Part shown: positions 1 through 11,400 of the stretch, in pieces
Layout of the letters: each line of letters starts with the position of its first letter
Position numbering within the stretch: position 1 is the first letter of the stretch
Source: Gliomastix tumulicola
Taxonomy: Eukaryota; Ascomycota; Sordariomycetes; Hypocreales; Bionectriaceae
Direction: 5' to 3'
Assembly (NCBI GenBank): GCA_001599755.1
Contig: BCHX01000001.1
Location: 5,084,001-5,148,000 of the forward strand
Length of the DNA stretch: 64,000 nucleotides
Position numbers and translations under genes: made by a program
Notes under the pieces: model-generated
Database searches by the model: none
What the model was told of the DNA's origin: nothing
What the model saw: only the letters and a program-made list of their open reading frames with translations

Positions 1-2717
1 GCGCTAGATATGCAAGAGGGGGCGCCATGCATTTTTTGGCGCGGTTAAAGCTAGGTTAAACAAAACACTAGAGGTGGTCGGTCCTTACGTTCGGATTGCC
101 CTTATTCATGGGCAGATGTCATCCGACGCCGACACACACGAGACGGCTTGCCGCACTACAAAAGTATGCAACATTGGGCTGGCAATAGCCGGATGAGTGA
201 GTGAATAATGGAATTCTGCCTGCCTGGGTTGGAGCGGACTGTGTTCTGGACCCGGCAGGTTGCATCTCCACGTTATTGAGGAGGACCAGATCAAGGAGAC
301 TTTGATGGCGTCTTGATCAGGGGACGCGTACGAGGTTTCCGTGCGCAGTCGTGGTGGGACAGATGCTACTCGTGCCAACCAGGCGTATACGACGACAATA
401 TCACCGTAACGGCGTAACCGGGGTTGGCTGAGGTCGTGTCTGAGTGTGAGCGAAGTTCCGTCCTTGCTTACGAAGTAAATGACAAAGACCAGGTGCCGAC
501 GGGCGGCGGTGGGATAGCTGTGTGTATTTTGGGGCCTGGTCCGGTCCCAGCTCACGTTATTTTCGTGGATTTTAATCCCGTGAATAGCGCAGCACAGCAC
601 AGCACAGCACAGCACAGGGGGGGGAGGAGCTGAACCCAGGCCTGCGAGGCATGTGTGTGTTCTCTCGTGTCCAGGGGCATTGGGCAAGGGGAGTGGCCCG
701 ATGGGGGTTTCGCGCCCAGTCGATGCTTTTTCACTTGCCGTGGTCTGGCCAGGGTTGATTCGGTATGGGCGAATTCGTCCCATTTCCCCTCACATGGCTG
801 ACTCCACTTGAAGCACAGCCGCCCGTGCGTTGCTGGTGTGAGTGTGATTCTGTGATGCATTCGCTCCCCTTTTGCCACGGGGTGGCTATTGGGTGCTCGT
901 CTGACACCTCAACTCCCTCGCCTGCCTGCCTTGGCTGGCCAGTCTGTGACCTCCCTGCAGGTTGGACTGAGGTCAGAGCACGCCGTACATGTGGGGGCCG
1001 GCCAAAGGAGATGCAGTCCCAGACGCCCAGCAGAGCAGATGGTGGCCTCGACTTGACGGTAGGAAGACCTGTGGCACTGGACCGGGGTGGGGGGGCCCTT
1101 CATCCTTCCCTTCCGTTTGCGATCCCTCCCTTGGTGACGACCCGTGGTGCGGATAGTGTACCAGTGGTCGGTGGAAACACCAAGGGTGCTGTAAGTGGTA
1201 GCAGCCACGGCGCGAGCCAATACGAGTCAGAAGGTTTGCGAGCAAAGATCCTAGTTGGAACCAGAAGTGGTGGCCTGCTGGTGACCTGCCGGTGGTCTGT
1301 TGGAGGCTAGAGCTGCGGGGGTTGCTGTACTGCTGATGCCACTGCGCTGCATCCGTGGTCCTCCTGGTGAGCTAATAAAGCCAACAGTGAGGGGTGGGTT
1401 GCATGGAAAACCTGATGGAGGTGGTGAGGGCGGTCTCGGAGCAGCAGAACTTTACGAGTGCAGGTGCCTGGGCGGTACGCGTACGCCCCAAGAGAGACGA
1501 TCGGTCGTGACGGTGACATGTCGCTCGGCGTTTGGTAGTAGCGACGCTTGCTGAACTCTTTCCACAAGCGGTGCGGCCGCCGCGCACCCCCGATCTGCCC
1601 TCCCTGTTGCTGACTGTCGGGTATCAGAGGAGAATGAGGTGTGACGAGAAATGGCACCAGGGATGGAGGAGTTTGGATGTTGGTGTGCCTCCTTCATGCC
1701 GCCAATCACAAGATCATCGGAGCGGAGGTAGGCGTCACCTGCAGCTGGGCGTCCCTCACAGAGAGTGGACAAGTACCAGTACATGACTGCTTCCGTGCTT
1801 GGAGTTTTCCTGGGCTCGGCTCGGCGCTGGATCCCTCCGTCGAATTTAGTGCGAAAGCCTTGAACAGGCTTGACAGGGAAGCAGCGAGGGAGCGAGGCAG
1901 GCAGGCAGCTGTCCGGTGGAGTACCGGTACAAGCGAGGAGATGGTCCAGCATGACAACACCACGCACTGGCTTTGGCTATTGGTGGGACCCACTTCCAGG
2001 CCTCTGTAAGGGGTACATGCGCAAATGCGCTCCTGCTCCTGCCTCAGCACTGCTTCAGTGCCAAAGTGCACCTTCCTGCCTCCTCACCTCCTCCCCGTCG
2101 CTCCTGCTCCAACTCCAGCAGGCGGTAGCTCCAGCCCGCCCCACAGTGCACGCATTAATCCCTGAACCTGAACAATTTCTCGTTTTGTCCGTTTTTTTCA
2201 ACTTTTCTTTTTATTTCATGCTCCATTTTCCGTCCAATCTATCAACGCCGGCTCCCTTCTAGCCTCGTTCGAGAAGGGAAGCTCTGACCATCGCCGACTC
2301 CTCTTTTGCTAAAATCTCTCGCACACCGCGTCTTGCCATCATTGATGGACCTCCTCCCACGTCACTCCGGCGACGATCCCTTGCCGCGTCTTCTGCCCTG
2401 AGAACGCCGAGACAGGGGGCCCAAGCACCACCGCACACACAACCAAAGCAGAATCACAGTGACCAACGGACCGAAGTCCTTTCAGGCTCCTCTCCTGTTG
2501 TGCGACGCAACAAAGGGGGCGAGATAACAGTACTCCGTGCTTCGCCTCGTTCCTCCAACCAGGACCCCTTTTCGCACTTGGAAAGCGCCCGCCAGCCAGC
2601 CAGCCAGCCAGTTGCCAGCCAGCCCGGAGGGTGTGCCACCCACACCTTCCTCTTCCCCCTGCTGGCACAAGTCCACCGTCACACTCGCCAAACAACGACA
2701 AACCCCGTCCGCCCGTC
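1..2717. other. Gene-poor stretch upstream of LAS1
   Basis: I see no supportable gene here. Open frames up to 225 codons occur on both strands, but they overlap one another, lack recognisable domains and run through simple repeats. A short (AGCAC)5 tandem lies at 591-615. The pyrimidine-rich stretch around 2160-2340 and the segment up to 2717 probably contain the promoter and 5' UTR of the LAS1 gene. That is inferred from position only. Confidence 0.5.
591..615. repeat. (AGCAC)5 short tandem repeat
   Basis: Five perfect copies of AGCAC lie in non-coding sequence and are followed by a G run. It is a simple repeat with no visible function. Confidence 0.85.
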
Positions 2718-4022
2718 ATGGTGCAATATATCCTGACTCCCTGGCGGGATAGGCAGGAGCTTCTCCTGGTGAGGCAGCAGTTTTATCCCGACGCCGGGTT
2801 ATCGCGGCTGAATGAGGATTCATCCCGCTTCGGGGGCCACCGCCTTAATCAGCAAGACCATCATCAGGGAGATGACGATGGCCGAGGTCGTCAAGGGCTG
2901 GCAGCGAGGACAGAGGCACAGCGGCAGAAGCAGCATAAGGCCGTCGCCCGAGTCTCCATGTGGGTGCAGCGAGGTAACTGTCCACACATGGCGGAGTCGA
3001 CGGCCCTGCTCATGGCGGCACTGTTGAGCGACGAGGAGCAAATGTGCAACACCACCACCACCACCACCGAGGCGGGGCGTGCGAGGAGCAGCAACGACGA
3101 CACTATGGCGAGCTCGGCTTATGCTATCCGGGCCGCCTACTCTACGGCGTTTAGTAGGTGAGTTTGACGTGACTATGATGCGGCTGGGACCTTTGTACCA
3201 TCCCTTGTGCCACGTGAGTGTACAATCATCACTGTGCTGGCTGCCACGCCCGGTATCCTCTATGATACAAGGACCATGTATACGGCACCGAGGCCTGAAG
3301 CACCGGGGCTACTTGCTTCGGGCAGAGATCATCTTGCCCTTCTGGTCTGACACCCAAGGCCGTCGCGTCGCTGACGAGGAGGGCTGGACAGATTCGTCAC
3401 TGGTTTGCTAGACGGCCAACAGGACAAGCAGCGCAAGCAGAGCATGTACTCCCTGGCCAAAACGGTCGGCCTCCCGGCCACCTTTGTAGAGCTGAGGCAC
3501 CAGTCTACCCACGAACAGCTGCCCTCGCTGGCACAGCTACGCTCCGCAGCGAAGAAGGCTCTCCTGTGGATTTGGGATTACTACTGGAAGAACCTCTCGG
3601 CCTCGAGTGGCGACGAGACAGATGACATGGTTGCTCTTGGGGGTGCACTTACCTGCGACGAGGCAGTCACGCGGTACATTCGCGTAGACGACGAAGATGG
3701 AGCGAGGTTGGCCGAGTTGAAGAGCCGGTGGGATAGCGAGCAGCTTCTGGCCTCTATCGCTCACGTCAAGCAGACTGTGCTAGGCAATCAGGCATATCTG
3801 AAGTGCGTCAGTCTCGCCCGGCAGGTGCAAGATGAGCAGAACCGACAGGGTGAGGAGGAGGAGGGCGAGAAGGAAACAGATGCAGGAAATGACGCTGCGT
3901 TCGGACAGAGAGAGTGTGTGGCGACGCATCCAGAGTCTGGCCTCCAGGCTGGTGAGTCGTCGACTACAGGGTGGTCCATCTACCAAGGCTCCTGGACGGC
4001 CAAACCTATCGGCATCGTCTGA
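2718..4022 (+). CDS. LAS1: Las1-type pre-rRNA ITS2 endonuclease
   Basis: Two exons (2718-3157 and 3392-4022) with one GTGAGT...CAG intron of 234 nt give 356 residues. The start is the ATG opening MVQYILTPWRDR, the typical Las1 N-terminus. An in-frame upstream ATG is ignored because it adds non-conserved sequence. The HEPN ribonuclease signature R-x4-H is visible as RHQSTH (Arg182, His187) inside the conserved context FVELRHQSTHEQLPSL. A Trp-rich helix (ALLWIWDYYWK) follows. In yeast and animals, Las1 pairs with the polynucleotide kinase Grc3 and cleaves ITS2 during 60S maturation in the nucleolus and nucleus. The C-terminal part is acidic (EEEEGEKE) and ends in WTAKPIGIV, like other fungal Las1 tails. 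The protein is somewhat short for the family, with a reduced middle and C-terminal linker. Family assignment is firm; the intron is inferred from phase and homology. Confidence 0.9.
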
Positions 4023-4447
4023 GGCACTATCAGCGGTTTAGATCAACTTGGAATTACTTCACATATCTTTGATACCCAATAGACAAAAGTGCTAAAACAA
4101 ATTTGAAGCTTGAAATTTCAGTTCCCATGTTGCAAGTTGAAGCTCTGGGGACGGATCCCTGAAGCATTTAGACTGGGCATCACGTGCAGCTAGCGACGGG
4201 GCGTAACGATGATGCAAAGGAATTGAATTACTCATCACAGCCTCAACCACCACTCACAGAGAGGCTGCTCCCCGCTTCAGTGAGGGAGGTGCATATTCCG
4301 TGATGAATCGTTGGACTACTCCTATACGGACTCTCTTCAGTCGAAATATCCCACTCGTACGAATCCAGACCCTTTTGCTCACTACTTTTGACGATTAAGC
4401 TGATGATATCATAGACACCCAGAGCTTCTCTCGTCAACTCTCGCGCC
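4023..4447. other. Intergenic spacer LAS1-GLO2
   Basis: This 425-nt spacer between two same-strand genes is moderately AT-rich at its LAS1 end. It should hold the LAS1 3' UTR and the glyoxalase II promoter. I see no TATA box or other distinct site. Confidence 0.5.
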
Positions 4448-5672
4448 ATGCATATCCAGTCCATCCCCATGTGTAAGTCGAGTCAGCGAACATACGCTGC
4501 TGAGAACCGAGCGGGCTGGCTGATGCATTAGATTAGGGGTGGGTAGTAGTAACAACTACGCCTACCTGGTCGTCGACGACAAGACCAAGGATGCCGTCAT
4601 CATTGACCCGGCCAACCCTCCCGAGTACGCTTCACCTTTCGCTCTGGAGCTTGGTTCTCGCATGCTGATATCTCGAGAAGGGTTGCTCCGGTGCTGAAGG
4701 AGGCTATCCAGGCGGGCAAGATTAACCTCACAGCCATCGTCAACACGCACCAGTACGTCCTCCTTCCCTCTCACTCTCACTCCCATCTCGTTTCTCGAAG
4801 GCTAACACACACACATCTAGTCACTGGGACCACGCCGGCGGAAACAAGAAGCTCGTAAGTCCTCCCTTGTGGTATCTGCAAGATTCTTCTAGCTGACCTT
4901 CCCTCTTTTGGGCCGTGTAGCTCGCCGAGCTGGGCAACCCCAAGATCGACATCATCGGCGGTAAAGACTGCGAGTCCGTGACGCGCACGCCCGCGCACGG
5001 CGAGACGTTCCGCATCGGCGAGGGCATCAGCGTCCGCGGCGTGCACACGCCGTGCCACACGCAGGACAGCATCTGCTACTTCCTCGAGGACGGCGGGCAG
5101 AGGGCCGTGTTCACGGGGGATACGCTCTTCATCAGCGGTACGTTAACGTTCCCTCCCTTTGCTGCTACTAGTTCGTGGCGATGTGTGAGCTGACTAGGGG
5201 TACTAGGATGTGGCAAGTTCTTTGAGGGAGATGCAGCCGAGATGCACGAGGCGCTGAATAAGCGGCTTGCGACGTTGCCGGATGATACTGTTGTTTATGT
5301 AGGTCCCAAGCATGAAGAGCTCGAGAAGGGGGGGGGGTTGTTGCTGACGAGTATGCTCTAGCCCGGACACGAGTACACCAAGTCCAACGTCAAGTTCGCC
5401 ATCTCCGTCTCCCAGGCTGAGCCTGTGCAGAAGCTCGAGGCCTTTGCTGCCGCGAACGAGGTCACGACGGGCAAGTTCACCATCGGAGATGAAAAGGTAA
5501 GCAACCCCTTCTCCCACCCTTTTTACTGAGTTTAGGGACATGTTACTGATCCTCGCAGGCGCACAACCTCTTCATGAGAGTGGAAGATCCAGAGATCCAA
5601 AAGGCCACGGGCGAGACAGACCCCGTCAGTGTCATGGCCAAGCTACGAGAGATGAAGAACAACTTCAAGTAA
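4448..5672 (+). CDS. GLO2: Hydroxyacylglutathione hydrolase (glyoxalase II)
   Basis: Eight exons: 4448-4472, 4537-4624, 4681-4752, 4821-4854, 4921-5137, 5207-5298, 5362-5496 and 5559-5672. All introns are short GT-AG and phase is kept throughout, giving 258 residues, the normal size for glyoxalase II. It hydrolyses S-D-lactoylglutathione to D-lactate and glutathione, the second step of methylglyoxal detoxification. The metallo-beta-lactamase metal motif THHHWDHAGG is assembled across the exon 3/4 junction (residues about 60-69). FTGDTLFISG supplies the bridging Asp, and PGHEYTKSN carries a further metal His and substrate contacts. The C-terminus ends in LREMKNNFK. The first exon encodes only MHIQSIPM, with no mitochondrial leader, which suggests the cytosolic form. 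The eight exons are compact; the shortest are 25 and 34 nt, so automatic gene callers may miss them. Confidence 0.93.
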
Positions 5673-6575
5673 GGGGAAGCCGACGGACACGCCCGACGCT
5701 AGACCACGCGTTGATGAGAATGTACACGATAGGCCCCCTCCTTCGAAGATTTAGTTCCCTTCTCCATCAATACAACGCAAACGAAGCAAGGTCACAACTA
5801 GAACTAGCACGTATCAGATAACACCGTGGATATATATGTATGTCTCCGAGGACCGCTAGGCGCCCATCTCACAAGGGACAAGGACGCCGCCTGCAACCGC
5901 TCCGGATACCATGGCCCCTTCTCCGCGTACGGGGAAGAGTGCCATGGTGGAGATTTTCATCTTGCTTCACTGTCCACACTTGCTCGCTCTGGGGCGTGGA
6001 AACGGCAAGCTCTAGCATATTTTGAAGCAGTTCATGTTTTCGAGTTTTTTCCCCCCTCCCTCCTGTGTAGCTCCTCTCGAATCGTCTGTCACGTAGAGGA
6101 AGTTCGTCGAAATCGCGTCGTCCAGCCGAGCGAGTAGGGTATGTATCATACTAGGTAGCAAAGGCGCCCCGTCACCTGGATATCGGCAGGTTCGTAGCGA
6201 AGCCACGGCGACCGTGCTCGATGCGTCGAGGCAGTCATTCAAGGCACCAGCAGACAATGACTATGTCAGGTGGGTATCCTTTGCCTCTTCGCATCGAACG
6301 ATCGCTTCGTGACACTCGCTCGTCAACGTGGTGCTGCTCAATGGGTGGTGGTTGGGAGGATGGAGAGGGAGAAATTTCTAGCTGGGAAGAATTATTTCGC
6401 ATCTTGTGGATAGATAAACCCACAGTGCCAAAATGGCCACACGAACCTCAAATAACACTGTACGATACTGCCCCACCAGAATTTCCATGTCAATCGCCTG
6501 TGTCATTGTCACGGTCATTGATTGTCCGCGGCCAACATCAGCAAATTCCAGTATCGGTACAATACCTCACGCGCA
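5673..6575. other. Intergenic spacer, nothing recognised
   Basis: This 903-nt spacer lies between glyoxalase II and the EF-hand protein. Open frames of about 100-120 codons are present on both strands but have no recognisable domain or consistent codon use. It presumably holds the 3' UTR of one gene and the promoter of the next. Confidence 0.5.
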
Positions 6576-7298
6576 ATGGTATGTAGGGTCCCGATCGCCG
6601 AGTTGACTGGCTGACGAATATCACTGACACTTGCTCGTGCGCAGCCACCGAAGCGCAAGACCGCCCCGGCCACCGGCGCACCCAGAGCCGCGCCGCGGTC
6701 GAAGCTCGCCAAGGAGCACAACGTCTCAGCGCAGAAGGAGGGCGAGATCAAGGAGGCATACAGCCTCTTCGCCGAGCCCATGGACGGCGAGAGGAACGGC
6801 GTCCTCCCCATTGACGATGTCAAGTCCGCTCTCATGTAAGCCCGCCCTCCTCCTCCTCCTCCTAAGGTGCCCCTTCAGAGCCAAAGCTAACGTCACCCTC
6901 GCAGCGCCCTGGGCATCCCACCTTCCTCCCCCGACGAACTCCGCGAATTCATCTCCATCCTCGACCCGGACACCGAAGGGTTCGCTACCTACGAGCCCTT
7001 CTTCGCCATCTGCGCCCTCAAGTTCCACGCCCGCGAGGACGACGACGACGACGACCCGGACAGCGCGGCGCACCGCGCCGAGCGCGACGAGGCCTTCCGG
7101 CTCTTCACCAACGGGCAGGAGGGCGGGCCGATCACGCTGGCGCACCTGCGGCGCGTGGCCGCCGTGCTGAAGGAGGACGTCGACGAGGAGCTGCTCAAGG
7201 ACATGATACTCGAGGCGAACGGGGGCGCGGGCGTCGCGAGGGGCGTGGGGGTGGAGGAGTTTGACGGGGTGATGCGGAGGGCGGGAGTTTGGCGGTGA
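6576..7298 (+). CDS. Calmodulin/centrin-like protein with degenerate EF hands
   Basis: Three exons: 6576-6578 (the start codon alone), 6645-6835 and 6905-7298, giving 195 residues. The first exon is only ATG followed directly by GTATGT. The spliced product opens MPPKRKTAP, a basic tail, then QKEGEIKEAYSLFAEP, a typical EF-hand entering helix. The loop ERNGVLPIDD lacks most calcium ligands. The second loop, DPDTEGFATYEP, keeps the first two Asp and the central Gly but has Pro at position 12, where Glu normally chelates calcium. An acidic run of seven Asp/Glu splits the two lobes. It is EF-hand superfamily, but probably a weak or non-binder of calcium. A centrin/Cdc31-like or Rad33-like adaptor role would fit the architecture, but I cannot choose between them. 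Confidence 0.72.
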
Positions 7299-7892
7299 GA
7301 GATAGAGACGACCCTGTTGAGGTCCTGAGGAAAGGGGCTTGGAGTGATGATATATGGTTATGACTTGGTATTTTGCTTTCAGCCTGGCGTTGGAGAGGTG
7401 TTGGGATATATTTGTTTGGCTTAGGGTGAGACTTGGTACGAGGCATGATACTGTTGGGATTTGATCAATAAAGAGAGCAGCGTTGACAATGATGAGGGCA
7501 GGGAGAAAGCCCCTGAGCGGACGCTTGAGGGCGGAAATCCCAGTCAGCCCAAAGACGGCTACTACTGCAAGTCCGCAGGAGGGGAAGAAATCGTAGCTAC
7601 GATAGTAATAGAGACCTTGAGAGGATGATTCAACTATCTATGAGTTGTCCAGTAGGTATGTAAAGCGACGACGAGAGAAACAGACACATGCAGCGCGGGA
7701 AGGGGCAGTATCATCATACCCACTGTCTTGGGTAACTGCTCAAGGCAAAACCAAACCCCTCGCATCAAAACCATCAAATTCATAAACGCCTAGATCACCG
7801 TGAGGCCCCCCCTTCCTCCTCCTCTTCCTTCAAGAGCCCGACGTGCACGGCCAGTCGCACTCTCCGTTCTCAACCTCGAGAAGCCAGCCGGC
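7299..7892. other. Convergent 3' region
   Basis: This 594-nt spacer lies between the EF-hand gene (plus) and the cap-binding protein gene (minus), so both transcripts should end here. Nothing else is recognised. Confidence 0.55.
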
Positions 7893-8907
7893 TCACGAAG
7901 GTGGCTCAATCCTGACCTTGGGCTCCCCAGCAACAGCATCATCCACGGGTCCCTCAGCCGCATCAGCAGCATTCGCCGCGGCGGCCGCAGCCCGCACCGT
8001 CTCAGCCCTCTTCTGCGAGTCCAGGACGGCCTGCAGCTCGGGCGGGGCCTTGAAGCCGGCGTGGTCCGAGTGCTTCTTGTAGAAGTAGTTCTCCTGCTTG
8101 GGGCGCAGCTCCTCGGGGAGGTCGGAGAGGACGCACTTGACGAGACCGTCGATGGAGTTCTGCTTGGACGAGTCGCGGTGCCAGATGGTGACGAGGTGCG
8201 AGTTGAAGCGGACAGACAGGCCGACGCCGCAGAGCTGGTCATCTGTTGAGAGAGAGATGTGATTAGCACGTGGCCGGTAAACCGTAACCGTAAGCTTAAA
8301 GCTACTCCTCCCCCTCTTCCTCAACCTTCCCATGTACACAGGTAATGGGTGGGGGACATACCCTCGTCCAAGGACTCCTGCAGCCTCTCGCCGATGGCCA
8401 GCAGCTGGATATGCGTCCAGAAGTCCGGTCCCAGCGCCTTGCTCATGCGGAAGGTCCAGCTGCCGCCGTTGATGTTGCGGCGGTCCTCCCAGACGGGGCG
8501 GAAGCCCTGCTTGAAGAGGTAGATGGACTCGCGCATCTTGATCTGCTCGACGGGGGNGTTGTTGTTGTAGCGCCAGAAGTCCTGGACGGACTCGATCTGG
8601 GTGCCGAGCTGCTCCAGGTTGGGCGCGTAGGCCTCGCCCTCGGCGGGTTTCTGCTCCTTGGCCTGTCTAGACGAGAGTCAGTCAGTCCTGTGACCATGAT
8701 GCGTTCTGGACGAGGCTGCCGGGAGGGGGAAGAAGAGTACCGGTCGAACCAGACGTGCCAGTAGTGTTGGGTCGGGAGCGCCCGCATCTGCTTGAACATG
8801 TTGCGCTTCGCATCGTCGCGCTGCTCGGCGGGGGACTGAGCATCGACGCTGGTGCTCTGGGAGAGGCTCGAGAGGCCTCGGGTGAAGAGTTGCGGTCGTC
8901 CCGTCAT
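7893..8907 (-). CDS. eIF4E-family cap-binding protein, 4EHP-like (class II)
   Basis: Minus-strand exons 8907-8741, 8666-8362 and 8242-7893 give 273 residues. The fold signature is clear: HYWHVWFDR near residue 48, VQDFW at 83-87, FRPVWEDRRNINGGSWTF at 111-128, and GVGLSVRFNSHLVTIWHRD. In canonical eIF4E two Trp residues stack the m7G cap. Here the second is kept (Trp115-Glu116), but the first is replaced by Tyr69 in the context YAPNLEQLGT. That is the diagnostic substitution of the 4EHP/eIF4E2 class, whose members bind cap weakly and often act as translational repressors. The C-terminal 45 residues are Ala-rich and non-conserved. Codon 93 contains the undetermined base at 8557 (NCC). Family is certain; class assignment comes from the Tyr69 alignment and the repressor role is inferred. 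Confidence 0.9.
8557..8557. other. Undetermined base (N)
   Basis: This is the only ambiguous base I noticed. It makes codon 93 of the 4EHP-like gene NCC (Ser, Pro, Thr or Ala) without changing frame. It lies beside an AAC triplet run, a likely place for a consensus-calling problem. Confidence 0.95.
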
Positions 8908-10029
8908 GGTGTCTGTCTGTCGGTGATCCGGGGATGAGAGGGAGGAGTCCTGGTCGCGAGATTGGGAGGCCGTTGTTGGGAGTTTGGTCGCCACGGGGAG
9001 GTGGGATTGGGAGAACAAGGGATGGAGGGGCGTGCCGTCTGACTTGGTCTTGGAGGGGCACGGCTAACTAGTAGAGAAGAAAGAGAGAGACAGATCAGGG
9101 GCGAGTTAAGAGTCAGTCTACAGAGCAGATGCACCCTTTATGAGAAAACGAGAGACAGTGCAATTCATTGGACCACGAAGAGGTCACAGCGGCCCGGTCC
9201 AATAGACAGCCAGAGCTAGGGGGACCTGTATCTCGTCGTCCCTTGCAGCAGCCGTAGTATTGGGCAGCCATCAGCGTTATTGGTGGTTGCACTGGACAGT
9301 GGACCAACGCCGTGCCTGGCATTAGCTATAACAGACGACCTGAAACGGGAGGACGCTCCAGCGCCCCGTCCAATTGATCGCTGAAGATTCTCACTCCGGT
9401 TGATGAATGTGGGATCCTCTTGGGGGCTGGAGGCGGGTGATGGGCGAGGTGATTGGATGCGAATCTGATGCAACCAACTGGGTGAGTGTCTGGGCGGGAG
9501 TTGGTTGGTTAGCTGACAGCTGCAGGCCGTCGAGCCACTGGCCTCATTCGATGAGCTGACGGCACGATAATGGACTCGATAATGGGCACGATAACGGAGC
9601 TAGCTAAGTAGCTCAGCTTCTCCCTATCGGATACCAAGATGATTTTGCTCATGATGGGCCGGTCAATACCTTCCCATTCTGTTCCAATTTGTCTGCCGAA
9701 TTCATGAACCCGAGTTGAATCGGCTTCTGCCTCTCCAGACGCGAATTCAGACGCGGATTCGGGGCAATTGTTAGCGTGACAGGCCACGGGGAAACTCCCC
9801 GCCTTAACTTTTTAAGCTGTCAGACCCCTGAAAAGCTAGAGCTATAGCTCTGAAGCCGTTTAATGAGACAGACAGTAAGACGAGGAAAACTCTTGCTCTC
9901 GCGATCGTCGTCCACCACCAGATCGCCAATTGACCAGCTCGAAGGTCCCGACGAGCCTCTCCAACACCACCACCACCGTCCATCGATCGATACGCACTCC
10001 CCAAAGCCGTGATTCCAGACACGCCCACC
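8908..10029. other. Divergent promoter region
   Basis: This 1.1-kb region separates the divergent starts of the 4EHP-like gene (minus) and the EBP gene (plus). No convincing ORF or RNA gene is seen. It should carry both promoters; I see no clear TATA element near either start. Confidence 0.5.
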
Positions 10030-10933
10030 ATGGCAGACGCAACCGCCGCAGCCTCGTCCCTCCCCCCGGACCTCTTCGACCAGACCACGATCCTCTCCCT
10101 CCTCGCGACGCTCGCCATCGTCCTCGCCGCCTACGCCGCCTCCCGCGCCGTCCTGCCTTCCTCCTCGACCGCCACCGTCCGCTTCTTCTTCATCTGGCAC
10201 CTCGCCGACGCTCTCTGCCACTTCATCCTCGAGGGCAGCTTCCTCTACCTCTGCTTCTTCTCCCACCTGCCCGCCGCCGACCTGCACCTCCACGGCTTCG
10301 GCGACGGCGCGTCCCTCTTCCCGACGCCCTTCAACTGGCTCGGGTTCGCCGCGGACCGCGTGTACGGCGCGCAGGTCGGCGGGAGCAACCCGTTTGCGCA
10401 GCTGTGGATGGTGTATGCGCGCGCGGATAAGCGGTGGGCCGGCGTTGATCTGGTATGTGCGATGGAGAAGGAATCGAATATATATATCTATATATATATA
10501 TATGAGAGAGAACGGACTGCTGACAGAGTGTGATTAGGGCGTTGTGAGTCTGGAGCTTCTCACTGTCTTCTTCGACGGCCCGTTGGCACTGTATATCTGC
10601 TACTGCCTCGCCAAGCGGGATCCCAAGACGCCCATCTGGATGATTGTCCTCGCGACTTGCGAGATCTACGGTGGTGAGTACACGCCAATCCCCAATCCCG
10701 CAGTGTGGTTGGTCCCCCTAGATTTCTAACAGCGATGGCTAGGATTCATGACGTTCTGCCCCGAGTGGCTCATCGGAAACCTCAACCTCGACGGCAGCAA
10801 CTTCATGTACATGTGGGTGTATCTGGTCTTCTTCAACGGCCTCTGGGTGGTCATCCCGTTCTATGCCATCTACTGGGCGGTTCGGGATATCTCGGATGCT
10901 CTGAAGATTCGTCAGGCCAAGAAAATGTCGTAG
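10030..10933 (+). CDS. EBP/EXPERA-domain delta8-delta7 sterol isomerase
   Basis: Three exons (10030-10452, 10538-10673, 10743-10933) give 249 residues with about five hydrophobic segments. It belongs to the emopamil-binding protein family, ER membrane enzymes that shift the sterol delta8 double bond to delta7. The residues forming the active site in human EBP are all identifiable: His57, then HFILEG (His64, Glu68), ELLT (Glu147, Thr150) and FFNGLW (Asn218, Trp221). An active isomerase is therefore likely. Ascomycetes normally use the unrelated ERG2 enzyme for this ergosterol step, so this protein may be an additional or alternative isomerase; that is an inference. Intron 1 contains an irregular (TA)n stretch at about 10479-10502. 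The start follows CCACC, a good fungal context. Confidence 0.9.
10479..10502. repeat. (TA)n microsatellite in EBP intron 1
   Basis: Interrupted alternating TA sequence lies inside the first intron of the EBP gene. It is likely to vary in length between isolates and has no coding effect. Confidence 0.8.
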
Positions 10934-11400
10934 ATATACTTGGGTTACAGTAAAGGTGGTAGACGAGCAAGCGTTCACAATACAATTTCAATCAGCCGCA
11001 ACATCCTGTGGCCACACCGAAATTTGCAGGTTATGTACCAACGTGTGATGGGTCAAGTCAACATTAAGAAATTTATAACTCAGCACGAGAGATGCGAGTA
11101 CGTTCGCAAGGCACAGGTTATCACAAAAACAATCACAAGAGGGCACAGAAGAGTTGGTATGATTTATCAATTCAAGGCTCTATGCCGAGGGGGTATTTCA
11201 GTGCATGTCGTAGGAGAAAACACCCGGCCGATGAGAACCCATCGCCGGGACCATTCTTCCAGTCGAAAAGAATTAAGAGCACCTCAGACCACTTCACCCT
11301 GACCCCAAAATCCGACGCCGATGTAACCCCATGATGTTTGACTTTCAGGTTTCGTCGTTAAAGAACTGGTCGTGACAAAAGAAGAGGAGGAAAGGCAGGA
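10934..11400. other. Convergent 3' region EBP / GRG-1
   Basis: This 467-nt spacer between convergent genes should contain the two 3' UTRs. No other feature is seen. Confidence 0.5.

Noticed and set aside
106..1310. Overlapping open frames of 181-225 codons on both strands
   Set aside because: No domains, run through (AGCAC)n and G-runs, and conflict with each other; ordinary for GC-rich non-coding DNA.
3832..4041. Alternative-frame 69-codon reading over the LAS1 C-terminus, considered as a sign of frameshift
   Set aside because: The main frame ends in WTAKPIGIV, as expected for Las1 tails, so no frameshift is needed.
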